The position numbers and the translations under genes were made by a program. From positions 5,267,431-5,331,430 of the forward strand of contig NC_088322.1 in assembly GCF_910592395.1 (NCBI RefSeq): DNA of 64,000 nt, read 5' to 3'. The notes under the pieces are model-generated. The model did not search any database. It saw only the letters and a program-made list of their open reading frames with translations, and was not told the origin of the DNA. This document shows positions 1 through 13,800 of this stretch, piece by piece. The stretch is from Lineus longissimus. Taxonomy: Eukaryota; Nemertea; Pilidiophora; Heteronemertea; Lineidae. Every line of letters starts with the position of its first letter. The stretch's first letter is position 1.

Positions 1-917
1 CCAAAATGAGCGTGATCGGTCATGACGATCGCCATCGCCGACCGACTTTCGTCACCAGTAGTGCAATATCGCTAGTCGAATGACAACTTATCACCACAGA
101 GTCTCGAAATTGTGGTGTCAGTTTGTCCAATCGGTCTTCTCGACTCTGTATAACCAAAATGAGCGAGGTCAGTCACGACGAGCGCCATCGCCAACCGACT
201 TTCATCGCCAGTAGTGTGATATCGCTAGTCGAATGACAACTTATCATCACAGAGTCTCGAAATTGTGGTCTCAGTTTGTCCAATCGGTCATCTCGACTCT
301 GTATAACCAAAATAAGCGGGATCAGTCACGAAGAGCGCCATCGCCAACCGACTTTCATCGCCAGTAGTGTAATATCGCTAGTCAAATGACAACTTATCAT
401 CACAGAATCTCGAAATTCTGGTCTCAGTTTGTCCAATCGGTCATCTCGACTCTGTATAACCAAAATGAGCGGGATCAGTCGCGACGAGCGCCATCGCCAA
501 CCGACTTTCATCGCCAGTAGTGTGATATCACTAGTCGAATGACAACTTATCATCACAGAGTCTCGAAATTGTGGTCTCAGTTTGTCCAATCGGTCATCTC
601 GACTCTGTATAACCAAAATAAGCGGATCAGTCACGAAAAGCGCCATCGCCAACCGACTTTCATCGCCAGTAGTGTAATATCGCTAGTCGAATGACAACTT
701 ATCATCACAGAATCTCGAAATTGCGGTCTCAGTTTGTCCAATCGGTCATCTCGACTCTGTATAACCAAAATGAGCGTGATCAGTCGCGATGAGCAGCATC
801 GCCAACTGACTTTCATCGCCAGTAGTGTAATATCGCTAGTCGAATGACAACTTATTATCGCAGAATCTCGAAATTGTGCTCTCAGTTTGTTGAATCAGCC
901 ATCTTGACTCTGTATAA

Positions 918-1067
918 CCAAAATGAGCGTGATCGGTCACGACGAGCGCCATCGCCAACCGACTTTCATCGCCAGTAGTGCAATATCGCTATCGAATATA
1001 ACTTACCATCGCAGAATCTTGAAATTGCCTTTTCAGTTTTACCATCGGTCATCACGACTCTGCATAT
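918..1067. repeat. Diverged marker monomer of satellite A, copy 1
   Basis: This 150-bp monomer differs from its neighbours by CGAATATAACTTA in place of GAATGACAACTTA, by TTGCCTTTTCAGTTTTACC in place of the usual GTCTCAGTTTGTCC part, and by ending TGCATATCCAAAGTGAG. The same variant recurs at 3509, 8549, 19097 and 30419, always followed by a related monomer, so it marks a repeated higher-order block. Confidence 0.85.
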
Positions 1068-3508
1068 CCAAAGTGAGCGTGATCGGTCGTGATGAGCACC
1101 ATCGCCGACGAACTTTCATCGCCAGTAGTGCAATATCGCTATCGAATGACAACTTATCATCACAGAATCTCGAAATTGTGCTCTCAGTTTGTCGAATTGG
1201 TCATCTCAGCCCTGTATAAGCAAAATGAGCGTGATCGGTCGCGACGAGCGCCATCGCCGACCGTCTTTCATCGCAGTAGTGTAATATCGCTAGTCGAATG
1301 ACAACTTATAATCGCAGAATCTTGAAATTGTGGTCTCAGTTTGTTAAATAGGGCATCTCGACTCTGCATAACCAAAATGAGTGTGATCGGTCGCGACGAG
1401 CGCCATCGCCGACCGACCATCATCGCCTAAAGTCTTATATCGTTAGTCCAATGACCACTTATCATCGCAGAATCTCGAAACTCTGGTCTCAATTTGTTGA
1501 ATTGGTCATCTCGGCTCTGCATAACCAAAATGAGCGTGATCGGTCGTGACAAGCGCCATCGCCGACCGACCATCATCGCCAGTAGTCTTATATCGTTAGT
1601 CAAATGACAACTTATCATTGCAGAATCTCAAATTTGTGGTCTAAGTTTTTCCAATCGGTCATCTCGACTCTGTATAACTAAAATGAGCGGGATCAGTCGC
1701 GACGAGCGCCATCGCCAACCGACTTTCATCGCCAGTAGTGTAATATCGCTATCGAATGACAACTTATCATGGGAGAGTCTCGAAATTGTGGTCTCAGTTT
1801 GTCCAATCGGTCATCTCGACTCTGTATAACCAAAATGAGCGAGATCAGTCGCGACGAGCACCATCGCCAACCGACTTTCATCGCCAGTAGTGTAATATCG
1901 CTGGAGGATGACAACTTATTATGGCAGAATCTCGAAATTGTGCTCTCAGTTTGTTGAATCGGCCATCTCGACTCTGTATAACTAAAATGAGCGGGATCAG
2001 TCGCGACGAGCGCCATCGCCAACCGACTTTCATCGCCAGTAGTGTAATATCGCTATCGAATGACAACTTATCATGGGAGAGTCTCGAAATTGTGGTCTCA
2101 GTTTGTCCAATCGGTCATCTCGACTCTGTATAACCAAAATGAGCGAGATCAGTCGCGACGAGTGCCATCGCCAACTGACTTGCATCGCCAGTAGTGTAAT
2201 ATCGCTAGTCGAATGACAACTTATCACCACAGAATCTCGAAATTGCGGTCTCAGTTTGTCCAATCGGTCATCTCGACTCTGTATAACCAAAATGAGCGTG
2301 ATCGGTCGCGACGAGCACCATCGCCAACCGACTTTCATCGCCAGTAGTGTAATATCGCTAGTCGGATCACAACTTATTATGGCAGAATCTCGAAATTGTG
2401 CTCTCAGTTTGTTGAATCAGCCATCTTGACTCTGTATAACCAAAATGAGCGGGATCAGTCGCGACGAGTGCCATCGCCAACTGACTTGCATCGCCAGTAG
2501 TGTAATATCGCTAGTCGAATGACAACTTATCATCACAGAATCTCGAGATTGCGGTCTCAGTTTGTCCAATCGGTCATCTCGACTCTGTATAACCAAAATG
2601 AGCGTGATCGGTCGCGACGAGCACCATCGCCAACCGACTTTCATCGCCAGTAGTGTAATATCGCTGGAGGATGACAACTTATTATGGCAGAATCTCGAAA
2701 TTGTGCTCTCAGTTTGTTGAATCGGCCATCTTGACTCTGTATAACCAAAATGAGTGTGATCGGTCGCGAGGAGCGCCATCGCCGACCGACCATCATCGCA
2801 TATAGTCTGATATCGTTAGTCGAATGACCACTTATCATCGCAGAATCTCGAAACTCTGGTCTGAATTTGTTGAATTGGTCATCTCGGCTCTGTATAACCA
2901 AAATGAGCGTGATCGGTTGTGATAAGCGCCATCGCCGACCGACCATCATCGCCAGTAGTCTTATATCGTTAGTCAAATGACAACTTAATATCGCAGAATC
3001 TCAAATTTGTGGTCTCATTTTGTCCAATCGGTCATCTCGACTCTTTATAACCAAAATGAGCGTGATCGGTCGCGACGATCGCCATCGCCGACCGACTTTC
3101 ATCGCCAGTAGTGTAATATCGCTAGTCGAATGACAACTTATCATCACAGAACTTCGAAATTGCGGTCTCAGTTTGTCTAATCGGACATCTCCACTCTGTA
3201 TAACCAAAATGAGCGTGATCGGTCGCGACGAGCACCATCGCCAACCGACTTTCATCGCCAGTAGTGTAATATTGCTATTGAATGACAACTTATCATCACA
3301 GAGTCTCGAAATTGTGGTCTCAGTTTGTCCAATCGGTCATCTCGACTCTGTATAACCAAAATGAGCGGGATCATTCGCGACGAGAGCCATCGCCAACCGA
3401 CTTTCATGGCCAGTAGTGTAATATCGCTACTCGGATGACAACTTATTATCGCAGAATCTCGAAATTGTGCTCTCAAACTGTTGAATCAGCCATCTTGACT
3501 CTGTATAA

Positions 3509-3658
3509 CCAAAATGAGCGTGATCGGTCACGACGAGCGCCATCGCCAACCGACTTTCATCGCCAGTAGTGCAATATCGCTATCGAATATAACTTATCAT
3601 CGCAGAATCTTGAAATTGCCTTTTCAGTTTTACCATCGGTCATCACGACTCTGCATAT
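3509..3658. repeat. Diverged marker monomer of satellite A, copy 2
   Basis: It has the same diagnostic changes as the monomer at 918, and the following ~700 bp is also nearly the same. The offset is 2,591 bp, about 17 monomers, which implies a block duplication. Confidence 0.85.
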
Positions 3659-6600
3659 CCAAAGTGAGCGTGATCGGTCGTGATGAGCACCATCGCCGAC
3701 GAACTTTCATCGCCAGTAGTGCAATATCGCTATCGAATGACAACTTATCATCACAGAATCTCGAAATTGTGCTCTCCGTTTGTCGAATTGGTCATCTCGG
3801 CCCTGTATCAGCAAAATGAGCGTGATCGGTCGCGACGAGCGCCATCGCCGACCAACTTTCATTGCAGTAGTGTAATATCGCTAGTCGAATGACAACTTAT
3901 AATTGCAGAATCTTGAAATTGTGGTCTCAGTTTGTTCAATCGGGCATCTCGACTCTGCATAACCAAAATGAGTGTGATCGGTCGCGACGAGCGCCATCGC
4001 CGACCGACCATCATCGCCTATAGTCTTATATCGTTAGTCCAATGACCACTTATCATCGCAGAATCTCGAAACTCTGGTCTCAATTTGTTGAATTGGTCAT
4101 CTCGGCTCTGCATAACCAAAATGAGCGTGATCGGTCGTGACAAGCGCCATCGCCGACCAACCATCATCGCCAGTAGTCTTATATCGTTAGTCAAATGACA
4201 ACTTATCATTGCAGAATCTCAAATTTGTGGTCTCAGTTTGTCCAATCGGTCATCTCGACTCTGTATAACTAAAATGAGCGGGATCAGTCGCGACGAGCGC
4301 CATCGCCAACCGACTTTCATCGCCAGTAGTGTAATACCGCTATCGAATGACAACTTATCATGGCAGAGTCTCGAAATTGTGGTCTCAGTTTGTCCAATCG
4401 GTCATCTCGACTCTGTATAACCAAAATGAGCGGGATCATTCGCGACGAGAGCCATCGCCAACCGACTTTCATCGCCAGTAGTGTAATATCGCTAGTCGAA
4501 TGACAACTTATCATCACAGAATCTCGAAATTGCGGTCTCAGTTTGTCCAATCGGTCATTTCGACTCTGTATAACCAAAATGAGCGTGATCGGTCGCGACG
4601 AGCGCCATCGCCGACCGACTTTCATCGCCAGTAGTGAAATATCGCTAGTCGAATGACAATTTATCATCACAGAGTCTCGAAATTGTGGTCTCAGTTTGTC
4701 CAATCGGGCATCTCGACTCTGTATAACTAAAATGAGCGGGATCAGTCGCAACGAGCGCCATCGCCAACCAACTTTCATCGCCAGTAGTGTGATATCGCTA
4801 GTCGAATGACAACTTATCATCACAGAGTCTCGAAATTGTGGTCTCAGTTTGTCCAATCGGTCATCTCGACTCTGTTTAACCAAAATGAGCGGGATCATTC
4901 CAACGAGAGCCATCGCCAACCGACTTTCATCGCCAGTAGTGTAATATCGCTAGTCGAATGACAACTTATCATCACAGAACTTCGAAATTGCGGTCTCAGT
5001 TTGTCCAATCGGTCATCTCGACTCTGTATAACCAAAATGAGTGTGATCGGTCGCGACGAGCACCATCGCCAACCGACTTTCATCGCAAGTAGTGTAATAT
5101 CGCTATCGATTGACAACTTATTATCACAGAGTCTCGAAATTGTGGTCTCAGTTTGTCCAATCGGTCATCTCGACTCTGTATAACCAAAATGAGCGTGATC
5201 GGTCGCGACGAGCGCCATCGCCGACCAACCATCATTGCCAATAGTCTTATATCGTTAGTCGAATGACCACTTATCATCGCAGAATCTCGAAACTGTGGTC
5301 TCAATTTGTTGAATTGGCCATCTTGGCTCTGTATAACCAAAATGAGCGTGATCGGTCGCGACGAGCGCCATCGCCAACCAACTTTCATCGCCAGTAGTGT
5401 AATATCGCTAGTCGAATGACAGTTTATAATCGCAGAATCTTGAAATTGTGGTCTCAGTTTCTTCAATCGGGCATCTCGACTCTGTATAACCAAAATGAGC
5501 GTGATCGGTCGCGACGAGCGCCATCGCCGACCAACCATCATTGCCAATAGTCTTATATCGTTAGTCGAATGACCACTTATCATCGCAGAATCTCGAAACT
5601 GTGGTCTCAATTTGTTGAATTGGTCATCTCGGCTCTGTATAACCAAAATGAGCGTGATCGGTCGCGACAAGCGCCATCGCCGACCGACCATCATCGCCAG
5701 AAGTCTTATATCGTTAGTCAAATGACAACTTATCACCGCAGAATCTCAAATTTGTGGTCTCAGTTTGTCTAATGGGTCATCTCGGGTCTGTATAACCAAA
5801 ATGAGCGTGTTCGGTCGCGACGATTGCCATCGCCGACCGACATTCATCGCCAGTAGTGCAATATCACTAGTCGAATGACAATTTATCATCACAGAGTCTA
5901 GAAATTGTGGTCTCAGTTTGTCCAATTGGTCATCTCGACTCTGTATAACTAAAATGAGCGGGATCAGTCGCGACGAGCGTCATCGCCAACCGACTTTCAT
6001 CGCAAGTAGTGTAATATCGCTATCGAATGACAACTTATCATCACAGAGTCTCGAAATTGTGGTCTCAGTTTGTCCAATCGGTCATCTCGACTCTGTATAA
6101 CCAAAAATTAGCGGGATCATTCGCGACGAGAGCCATCGCCAACCGACTTTCATCGCCAGTAGTGTAATATCGCAAGTCGGATGACAACTTATTATCGCAG
6201 AATCTCGAAATTGTGCTCTCAGTTTGTTGAATCGGCCATCTTGACTCTGTATAACCAAAATGAGCGTGATCGGTCATGACGATCGCCATCGCCGACCGAC
6301 TTTCGTCGCCAGTAGTGTAATATCGCTAGTCGAATGACAACTCATCATCACAGAATCTCGAAATTGCGGTCTCAGTTTGTCCAATCGGTCATCTCGACTC
6401 TGTATAACCAAAATGAGCGTGATCGGTCGCGACGAGCGCCATCGCCAACCAACTTTCATCGCCAGTAGTGTAATATCGCTAGTCGAATGACAACTTGAAA
6501 TTGCAGAATCTTGAAATTGTGGTCTCAGTTTCTTCAATCGGGCATCTCGACTCTGTATAACCAAAATGAGCGTGATCGGTCGCGACGAGCGCCATCGTTG

Positions 6601-8548
6601 ACCGACCATCACTCCCAATAGTCTTATATCGTTAGTCGAATGACCACTTATCATCGCAGAATCTCGAAACTGTGGTCTCAATTTGTTGAATTGGCCATCT
6701 TGGCTCTGTATAACCAAAATGAGCGTGATCGGGCGCGACGAGCGCCATCGCCAACCAACTTTCATCGCCAGTAGTGTAATATCGCTAGTCGAATGACAAC
6801 TTATAATCGGAGAATCTTGAAATTGTGGTCTCAGTTACTTCAATCGGGCATCTCGACTCTGTATAACCAAAATGAGCGTGATCGGTCGCGACGAGCGCCA
6901 TCGCCGACCAACCATCATTGCCAATAGTCTTATATCGTTCGTCGAATGACCACTTTTCATCGCAGAATCTCGAAACTGTGGTCTCAATTTGTTGAATTGG
7001 TCATCTCGGCTCTGTATAACCAAAATGAGCGTGATCGGTCGCGACAAGCGCCATCGCCGACCGACCATCATCGCCAGTAGTCTTATATCGTTAGTCAAAT
7101 GACAACTTATCACCGCAGAATCTCAAATTTGTGGTCTCAGTTTGTCCAATCGGTCATCTCGACTCTTTATAACCAAAATGAGCGTGATCGGTCGCGACGA
7201 TCGCCATCGCTGACCGACATTCATCGCCAGTAGTGCAATACCACTAGTCGAATGACAACTTATTATCGCAGAATCTCGACATTGTGCTCTCAGTTTGTTG
7301 AATCGGTCATCTTGACTCTGTATAACCAAAATGAGCGTGATCGGTCATGACGATCGCCATCGCCGACCGACTTTCGTCGCCAGTAGTGCAATATCGCTAG
7401 TCGAATGACAACTTATCATCACAGAGTCTCGAAATTGTGGTGTCAGTTTGTCCAATCGGTCATCTCGACTCTGTATAACAAAAATCAGCGGGATCAGTCG
7501 CGACGAGCGCTATCGCCAACCGACTTTCATCGCCAGTAGTTTAATATCGCTAGTCGAATGACAACTCATCATCACAGAATCTCGAAATTGCGGTCTCAGT
7601 TTGTCCAATCGGTCATCTCGACTCTGTATAACCAAAATGAGCGTGATCGGTCGCGACGAGCACCATCGCCAACCGACTTTTATCGCCAGTAGTGTAATAT
7701 CGCTAGTCGAATGACAACTTATCATCACAGAATCTCGAAATTGCGGTCTCAGTTTGTCCAATCGGTCATCTCGACTCTGTATAACCAAAATGAGCGTGAT
7801 CGGTGGCGACGAGCACCATCGCCAACCGACTTTCATCGCCAGTAGTGTAATATTGCTAGTCGGATCACAACTTATTATGGCAGAGTCTCGAAATTGTGCT
7901 CTCAGTTTGTTGAATCAGCAATCTTGACTCTGTATAACCAAAATGAGCGGGATCAGTCGCGACGAGTGCCATCGCCAACCGACTTTCATCGCCAGTAGTG
8001 TAATATCGCTAGTCGAATGACAACTTATCATCACAGAATCTCGAAATTGCGGTCTCAGTTTGTCCAATCGGTCATCTCGACTCTATATAACCAAAATGAG
8101 CGTGATCGGTCGCGACGAGCGCCATCGCCAACCGACTTTCATCGCCAGTAGTGTGATATCGCTAGTCGAATGACAACTTATCATCACAGAGTCTCGAAAT
8201 TGTGGTCTCAGTTTGTCCAATCGGTCATCTCGACTCTGTATAACCAAAATAAGCGGATCAGTCACGAAGAGCGCCATCGCCAACCGACTTTCATCGCCAG
8301 TAGTGTAATATCGCTAGTCGAATGACAACTTATCATCACAGAATCTCGAAATTGCGGTCTCAATTTGTCCAATCGGTCATCTCGACTCTGTATAACCAAA
8401 ATGAGCGTGATCGGTCGCGATGAGCAGCATCGCCAACCGACTTTCATCGCCAGTAGTGTAATATCGCTAGTCGAATGACAACTTATTATCGCAGAATCTC
8501 GAAATTGTGCTCTCAGTTTGTTGAATCAGCCATCTTGACTCTGTATAA

Positions 8549-8698
8549 CCATAATGAGCGTGATCGGTCACGACGAGCGCCATCGCCAACCGACTTTCAT
8601 CGCCAGTAGTGCAATATCGCTATCGAATATAACTTATCATCGCAGAATCTTGAAATTGCCTTTTCAGTTTTACCATCGGTCATCACGACTCTGCATAT
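8549..8698. repeat. Diverged marker monomer of satellite A, copy 3
   Basis: Same diagnostic changes as at 918. It begins CCATAATGAG, where other copies have CCAAAATGAG. The following monomer is again the GATGAACTTTCATCGCC type. Confidence 0.85.
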
Positions 8699-11600
8699 CC
8701 AAAGTGAGCGTGATCAGTCGTGATGAGCACCATCGCCGATGAACTTTCATCGCCAGTAGTGCAATATCGCTATCGAATGACAACTTATCATCACAGAATC
8801 TCGAAATTGTGCTCTCAGTTTGTCGAATTGGTCATCTCAGCTCTGTATAAGCAAAATGAGCGTGATCGGTCGCGACGAGCGCCATCGCCGACCGTCTTTT
8901 ATCGCAGTAGTGTAATATCGCTAGTCGAATGACAGTTTATAATCGCAGAATCTTGAAATTGTGGTCTCAGTTTGTTAAATAGGGCATCTCAACTCTGCAT
9001 AACCAAAATGAGTGTGATCGGTCGCGACGAGCGCCATCGCCGACCGACCATCATCGCATATAGTCTTATATCGTTAGTCGAATGACCACTTATCATCGCA
9101 GAATCTCGAAACTCTGGTCTGAATTTGTTGAATTGGTCATCTCGGCTCTGTATAACCAAAATGAGCGTGATCGGTTGTGACAAGCGCCATCGCCGACCGA
9201 CCATCATCGCCAGTAGTCTTATATCGTTAGTCAAATGACAACTTATCATCGCAGAATCTCAAACTTGTCGTCTCATTTTGTCCAATCGGTCATCTCGACT
9301 CTTTATAACCAAAATGAACGTGATCGATCGCGACGATCGCCATCGCCGACCGACTTTCATCGCCAGTAGTGCAATATCGCTAGTCGAATGACAACTTATC
9401 ATCACAGAGTCTCGAAATTGTGGTCTCAGTTTGTCCAATCGGTCATCTCAACTCTGTTTAACCAAAATGAGCGGGATCATTCGCGACGAGCGCCATCGCC
9501 AACAGACTTTCATCACCAGTAGTGTAATATCGCTAGTCGAATGAAAACTTATCATCACAGAACTTCGAAATTGCATTCTCAGTTTGTCCAATCGGTCATC
9601 TCGACTCTGTATAACTAAAATGAGCGTGATCGGTCGCGACGAGCACCATCGCCTACCGACTTTCATCGCCAGTAGTGGAATATCGCTAGTCGAATGACAA
9701 CTTATCATCACAGAATCTCGAATTGCGGTATCAGTTTGTCCAATCGGTCATCTCGACTCTGTATAACCAAAATGAGCGTGATCGGTCGCGACGAGCACCA
9801 TCGCCAACCGACTTTCATCGCCAGTAGTGTAATATCGCTAGTCGGATCACAACTTAGTATGGCAGAATCTCGAAATTGTGCTCTCAGTTTGTTGAATCAG
9901 CAATCTTGACTCTGTATAACCAAAATGAGCGGGATCAGTCGCGACGAGTGCCATCGCCAGCCGACTTTCATCGCCAGTAGTGTAATATCGCTAGTCGAAT
10001 GACAACTTATCATCACAGAATCTCGAAATTGCGGTCTCAGTTTGTCCAATCGGTCATCTCGACTCTGTATAACCAAAATGAGCGTGATCGGTCGCGACGA
10101 GCACCATCGCCAACCGACTTTCATCGCCAGTAGTGTAATATCGCAAGTCGGATGACAACTTATTATCGCAGAATCTCGACATTGTGCTCTCAGTTTGTTG
10201 AATCGGTCATCTTGACTCTGTATAACCAAAATGAGCGTGATCGGTCATGACGATCGCCATCGCCGACCGACTTTCGTCGCCAGTAGTGCAATATCGCTAG
10301 TCGAATGACAACTTATCATCACAGAATCTCGAAATTGCGGTCTCAGTTTGTCCAATCGGTCATCTCGACTCTGTATAACCAAAATGAGCGTGATCGGTGG
10401 CGACGAGCACCATCGCCAACCGACTTTCATCGCCAGTAGTGTAATATCGCTAGTCGGATCACAACTTATTATGGCAGAATCTCGAAATTGTGCTCTCAGT
10501 TTGTTGAATCAGCAATCTTGACTCTGTATAACCAAAATGAGCGGGATCAGTCGCGACGAGTGCCATCGCCAACCGACTTTCATCGCCAGTAGTGTAATAT
10601 CGCTAGTCGAATGACAACTTATCATCACAGAATCTCGAAATTGTGGTCTCAGTTTGTCCAATCGGTCATCTCGACTCTGTATAACCAAAATGAGCGTGAT
10701 CGGTCGCGACGAGCACCATCGCCAACCGACTTTTATCGCCAGTAGTGTAATATCGCTAGTCGAATGACAACTTATCATCACAGAATCTCGAAATTGCGGT
10801 GTCAGTTTGTCCAATCGGTCATCTCGACTCTGTATAACCAAAATGAGCGGGATCAGTCGCGACGAGCGCTACCGCCAACCGACTTTCATCGCCAGTAGTG
10901 TAATATCGCTAGTCGAATGACAACTCATCATCACAGAATCTCGAAATTGCGGTCTCAGTTGGTCCAATCGGTCATCTCGACTCTCTATAACCAAAATGAG
11001 CGTGATCGGTCGCGACGAGCGCCATCGCCTACCAACTTTCATCGCCAGTAGTGTAATATCGCTAGTCGAATGACAACTTATAATCGCAGAATCTTAAAAT
11101 TGTGGTCTCAGTTTCTTCAATCGGGCATCTCGACTCTGTATAACCAAAATGAGCGTGATCGGTCGCGATGAGCGCCATCGCCGACCAACCATCATTGCCA
11201 ATAGTCTTATATCGTTAGTCGAATGACCACTTATCATCGCAGAATCTCGAAACTGTGGTCTCAATTTGTTGAATTGGCCATCTTGGCTCTGTATAACCAA
11301 AATGAGCGTGATCGGTCGCGACGAGCGCCATCGCCAACTAACTTTCATCGCCAGTAGTGTAATATCGCTAGTCGAATGACAACTTATAATCGCAGAATCT
11401 TGAAATTGTGGTCTCAGTTTCTTCAATCGGGCATCTCGACTCTGTATAACCAAAATGAGCGTGATCGGTCGCGACGAGCCCCATCGCCGACCAACCTTCA
11501 TTGCCAATAGTCTTATATCGTTAGTCGAATGACCACTTATCATCGCAGAATCTCGAAACTGTGGTCTCAATTTGTTGAATTGGTCATCTCGGCTCTGTAT

Positions 11601-13800
11601 AACCAAAATGAGCGTGATCGGTCGCGACAAGCGCCATCGCCGACCGACCATCATCGCCAGTAGTGCAATATCACTAGTCGAATGACAACTTATCATCACA
11701 GAGTCTAGAAATTGTGGTCTCAGTTTGTCCAATCGGTCATCTCGACTCTGTATAACTAAAATGAGCGGGATCAGTCGCGACGAGAGCCATCGCCAACCGA
11801 CTTTCATCGCCAGTAGTGTAATATCGCTAGTCGGATCACAACTTATTACGGCAGAATCTCGAAATTGTGCTCTCAGTTTGTTGAATCAGCCATCTTGACT
11901 CTGTATAACCAAAATGAGCGGGATCAGTCGCGACGAGCACCATCGCCAACCGACTTTCATCGCCAGTAGTGTAATATCGCTAGTCGGATGACAACTTATT
12001 ATCGCAGAATCTCAACATTGTGCTCTCAGTTTGTTGAATCGGCCATCTTGACTCTGTATTACCAAAATGAGTGTGATCGGTCGCGATGAGCGCCATCGCC
12101 GACCAACCATCATTGCCAATAGTCTTATATCGTTAGTCGAATGACCACTTATCATCGCAGAATCTCGAAACTGTGGTCTCCATTTGTTGAATTGGTCATC
12201 TTGGCTCTGTATAACCAAAATGAGCGTGATCGGTCGCGACGAGCGCCATCGCCGACCGACTTTCATCGCCAGTAGTGAAATATCGCTAGTCGAATGACAA
12301 TTTATCATCACAGAGTCTCGAAATTGTGGTCTCAGTTTGTCCAATCGGTCATCTCAACTCTGTATAACAAAAATCAGCGGGATCAGTCGCGGCGAGCGCT
12401 ATCGCCAACCGACTTTCATCGCCAGTAGTGTAATATCGCTAGTCGAATGACAACTCATCATCACAGAATCTCGAAATTGCGGTCTCAGTTTGTCCAATCG
12501 GTCATCTCGACTCTGTATAACCAAAATGAGCGTGATCGGTCGCGACGAGCACCATCGCCAACCGACTTTTATCGCCAGTAGTGTAATATCGCTAGTCGAA
12601 TGACAACTTATCATCACAGAATCTCGAAATTGCGGTGTCAGTTTGTCCAATCGGTCATCTCGACTCTGTATAACCAAAATGAGCGTGATCGGTGGCGACG
12701 AGCACCATCGCCAACCGACTTTCATCGCCAGTAGTGTAATATCGCTAGTCGGATCACAACTTATTATGGCAGAATCTCGAAATTGTGCTCTCAGTTTGTT
12801 GAATCAGCAATCTTGACTCTGTATAACCAAAATGAGCGGGATCAGTCGCGACGAGTGCCATCGCCAACCGACTTTCATCGCCAGTAGTGTAATATCGCTA
12901 GTCGAATGACAACTTATCATCACAGAATCTCGAAATTGTGGTCTCAGTTTGTCCAATCGGTCATCTCGACTCTGTATAACCAAAATGAGCGTGATCGGTC
13001 GCGACGAGCACCATCGCCAACCGACTTTCATCGCCAGTAGTGTAATATCGCTAGTCGGATGACAACTTATTATCGCAGAATCTCGACATTGTGCTCTCAG
13101 TTTGTTGAATCGGTCATCTTGACTCTGTATAACCAAAATGAGCGTGATCGGTCATGACGATCGCCATCGCTGACCGACTTTTGTCGCCAGTAGTGCAATA
13201 TCGCTAGTCGAATGACAACTTATCATCACAGAGTCTCGAAATTGTGGTGTCAGTTTGTCCAATCGGTCATCTCGACTCTGTATAACCAAAATGAGCGGGA
13301 TCAGTCGCGACGAGCGCTACCGCCAACCGACTTTCATCGCCAGTAGTGTAATATCGCTAGTCGAATGACAACTCATCATCACAGAATCTCGAAATTGCGG
13401 TCTCAGTTGGTACAATCGGTCATCTCGACTCTCTATAACCAAAATGAGCGTGATCGGTCGCGGCGAGCGCCATCGCCTACCAACTTTCATCGCCAGTAGT
13501 GTAATATCGCTAGTCGAATGACAACTTATAATCGCAGAATCTTAAAATTGTGGTCTCAGTTTCTTCAATCGGGCATCTCGACTCTGTATAACCAAAATGA
13601 GCGTGATCGGTCGCGATGAGCGGCATCGCCGACCAACCATCATTGCCAATAGTCTTATATCGTTAGTCGAATGACCACTTATCATCGCAGAATCTCGAAA
13701 CTGTGGTCTCAATTTGTTGAATTGGCCATCTTGGCTCTGTATAACCAAAATGAGCGTGATCGGTCGCGACGAGCGCCATCGCCAACCAACTTTCATCGCC

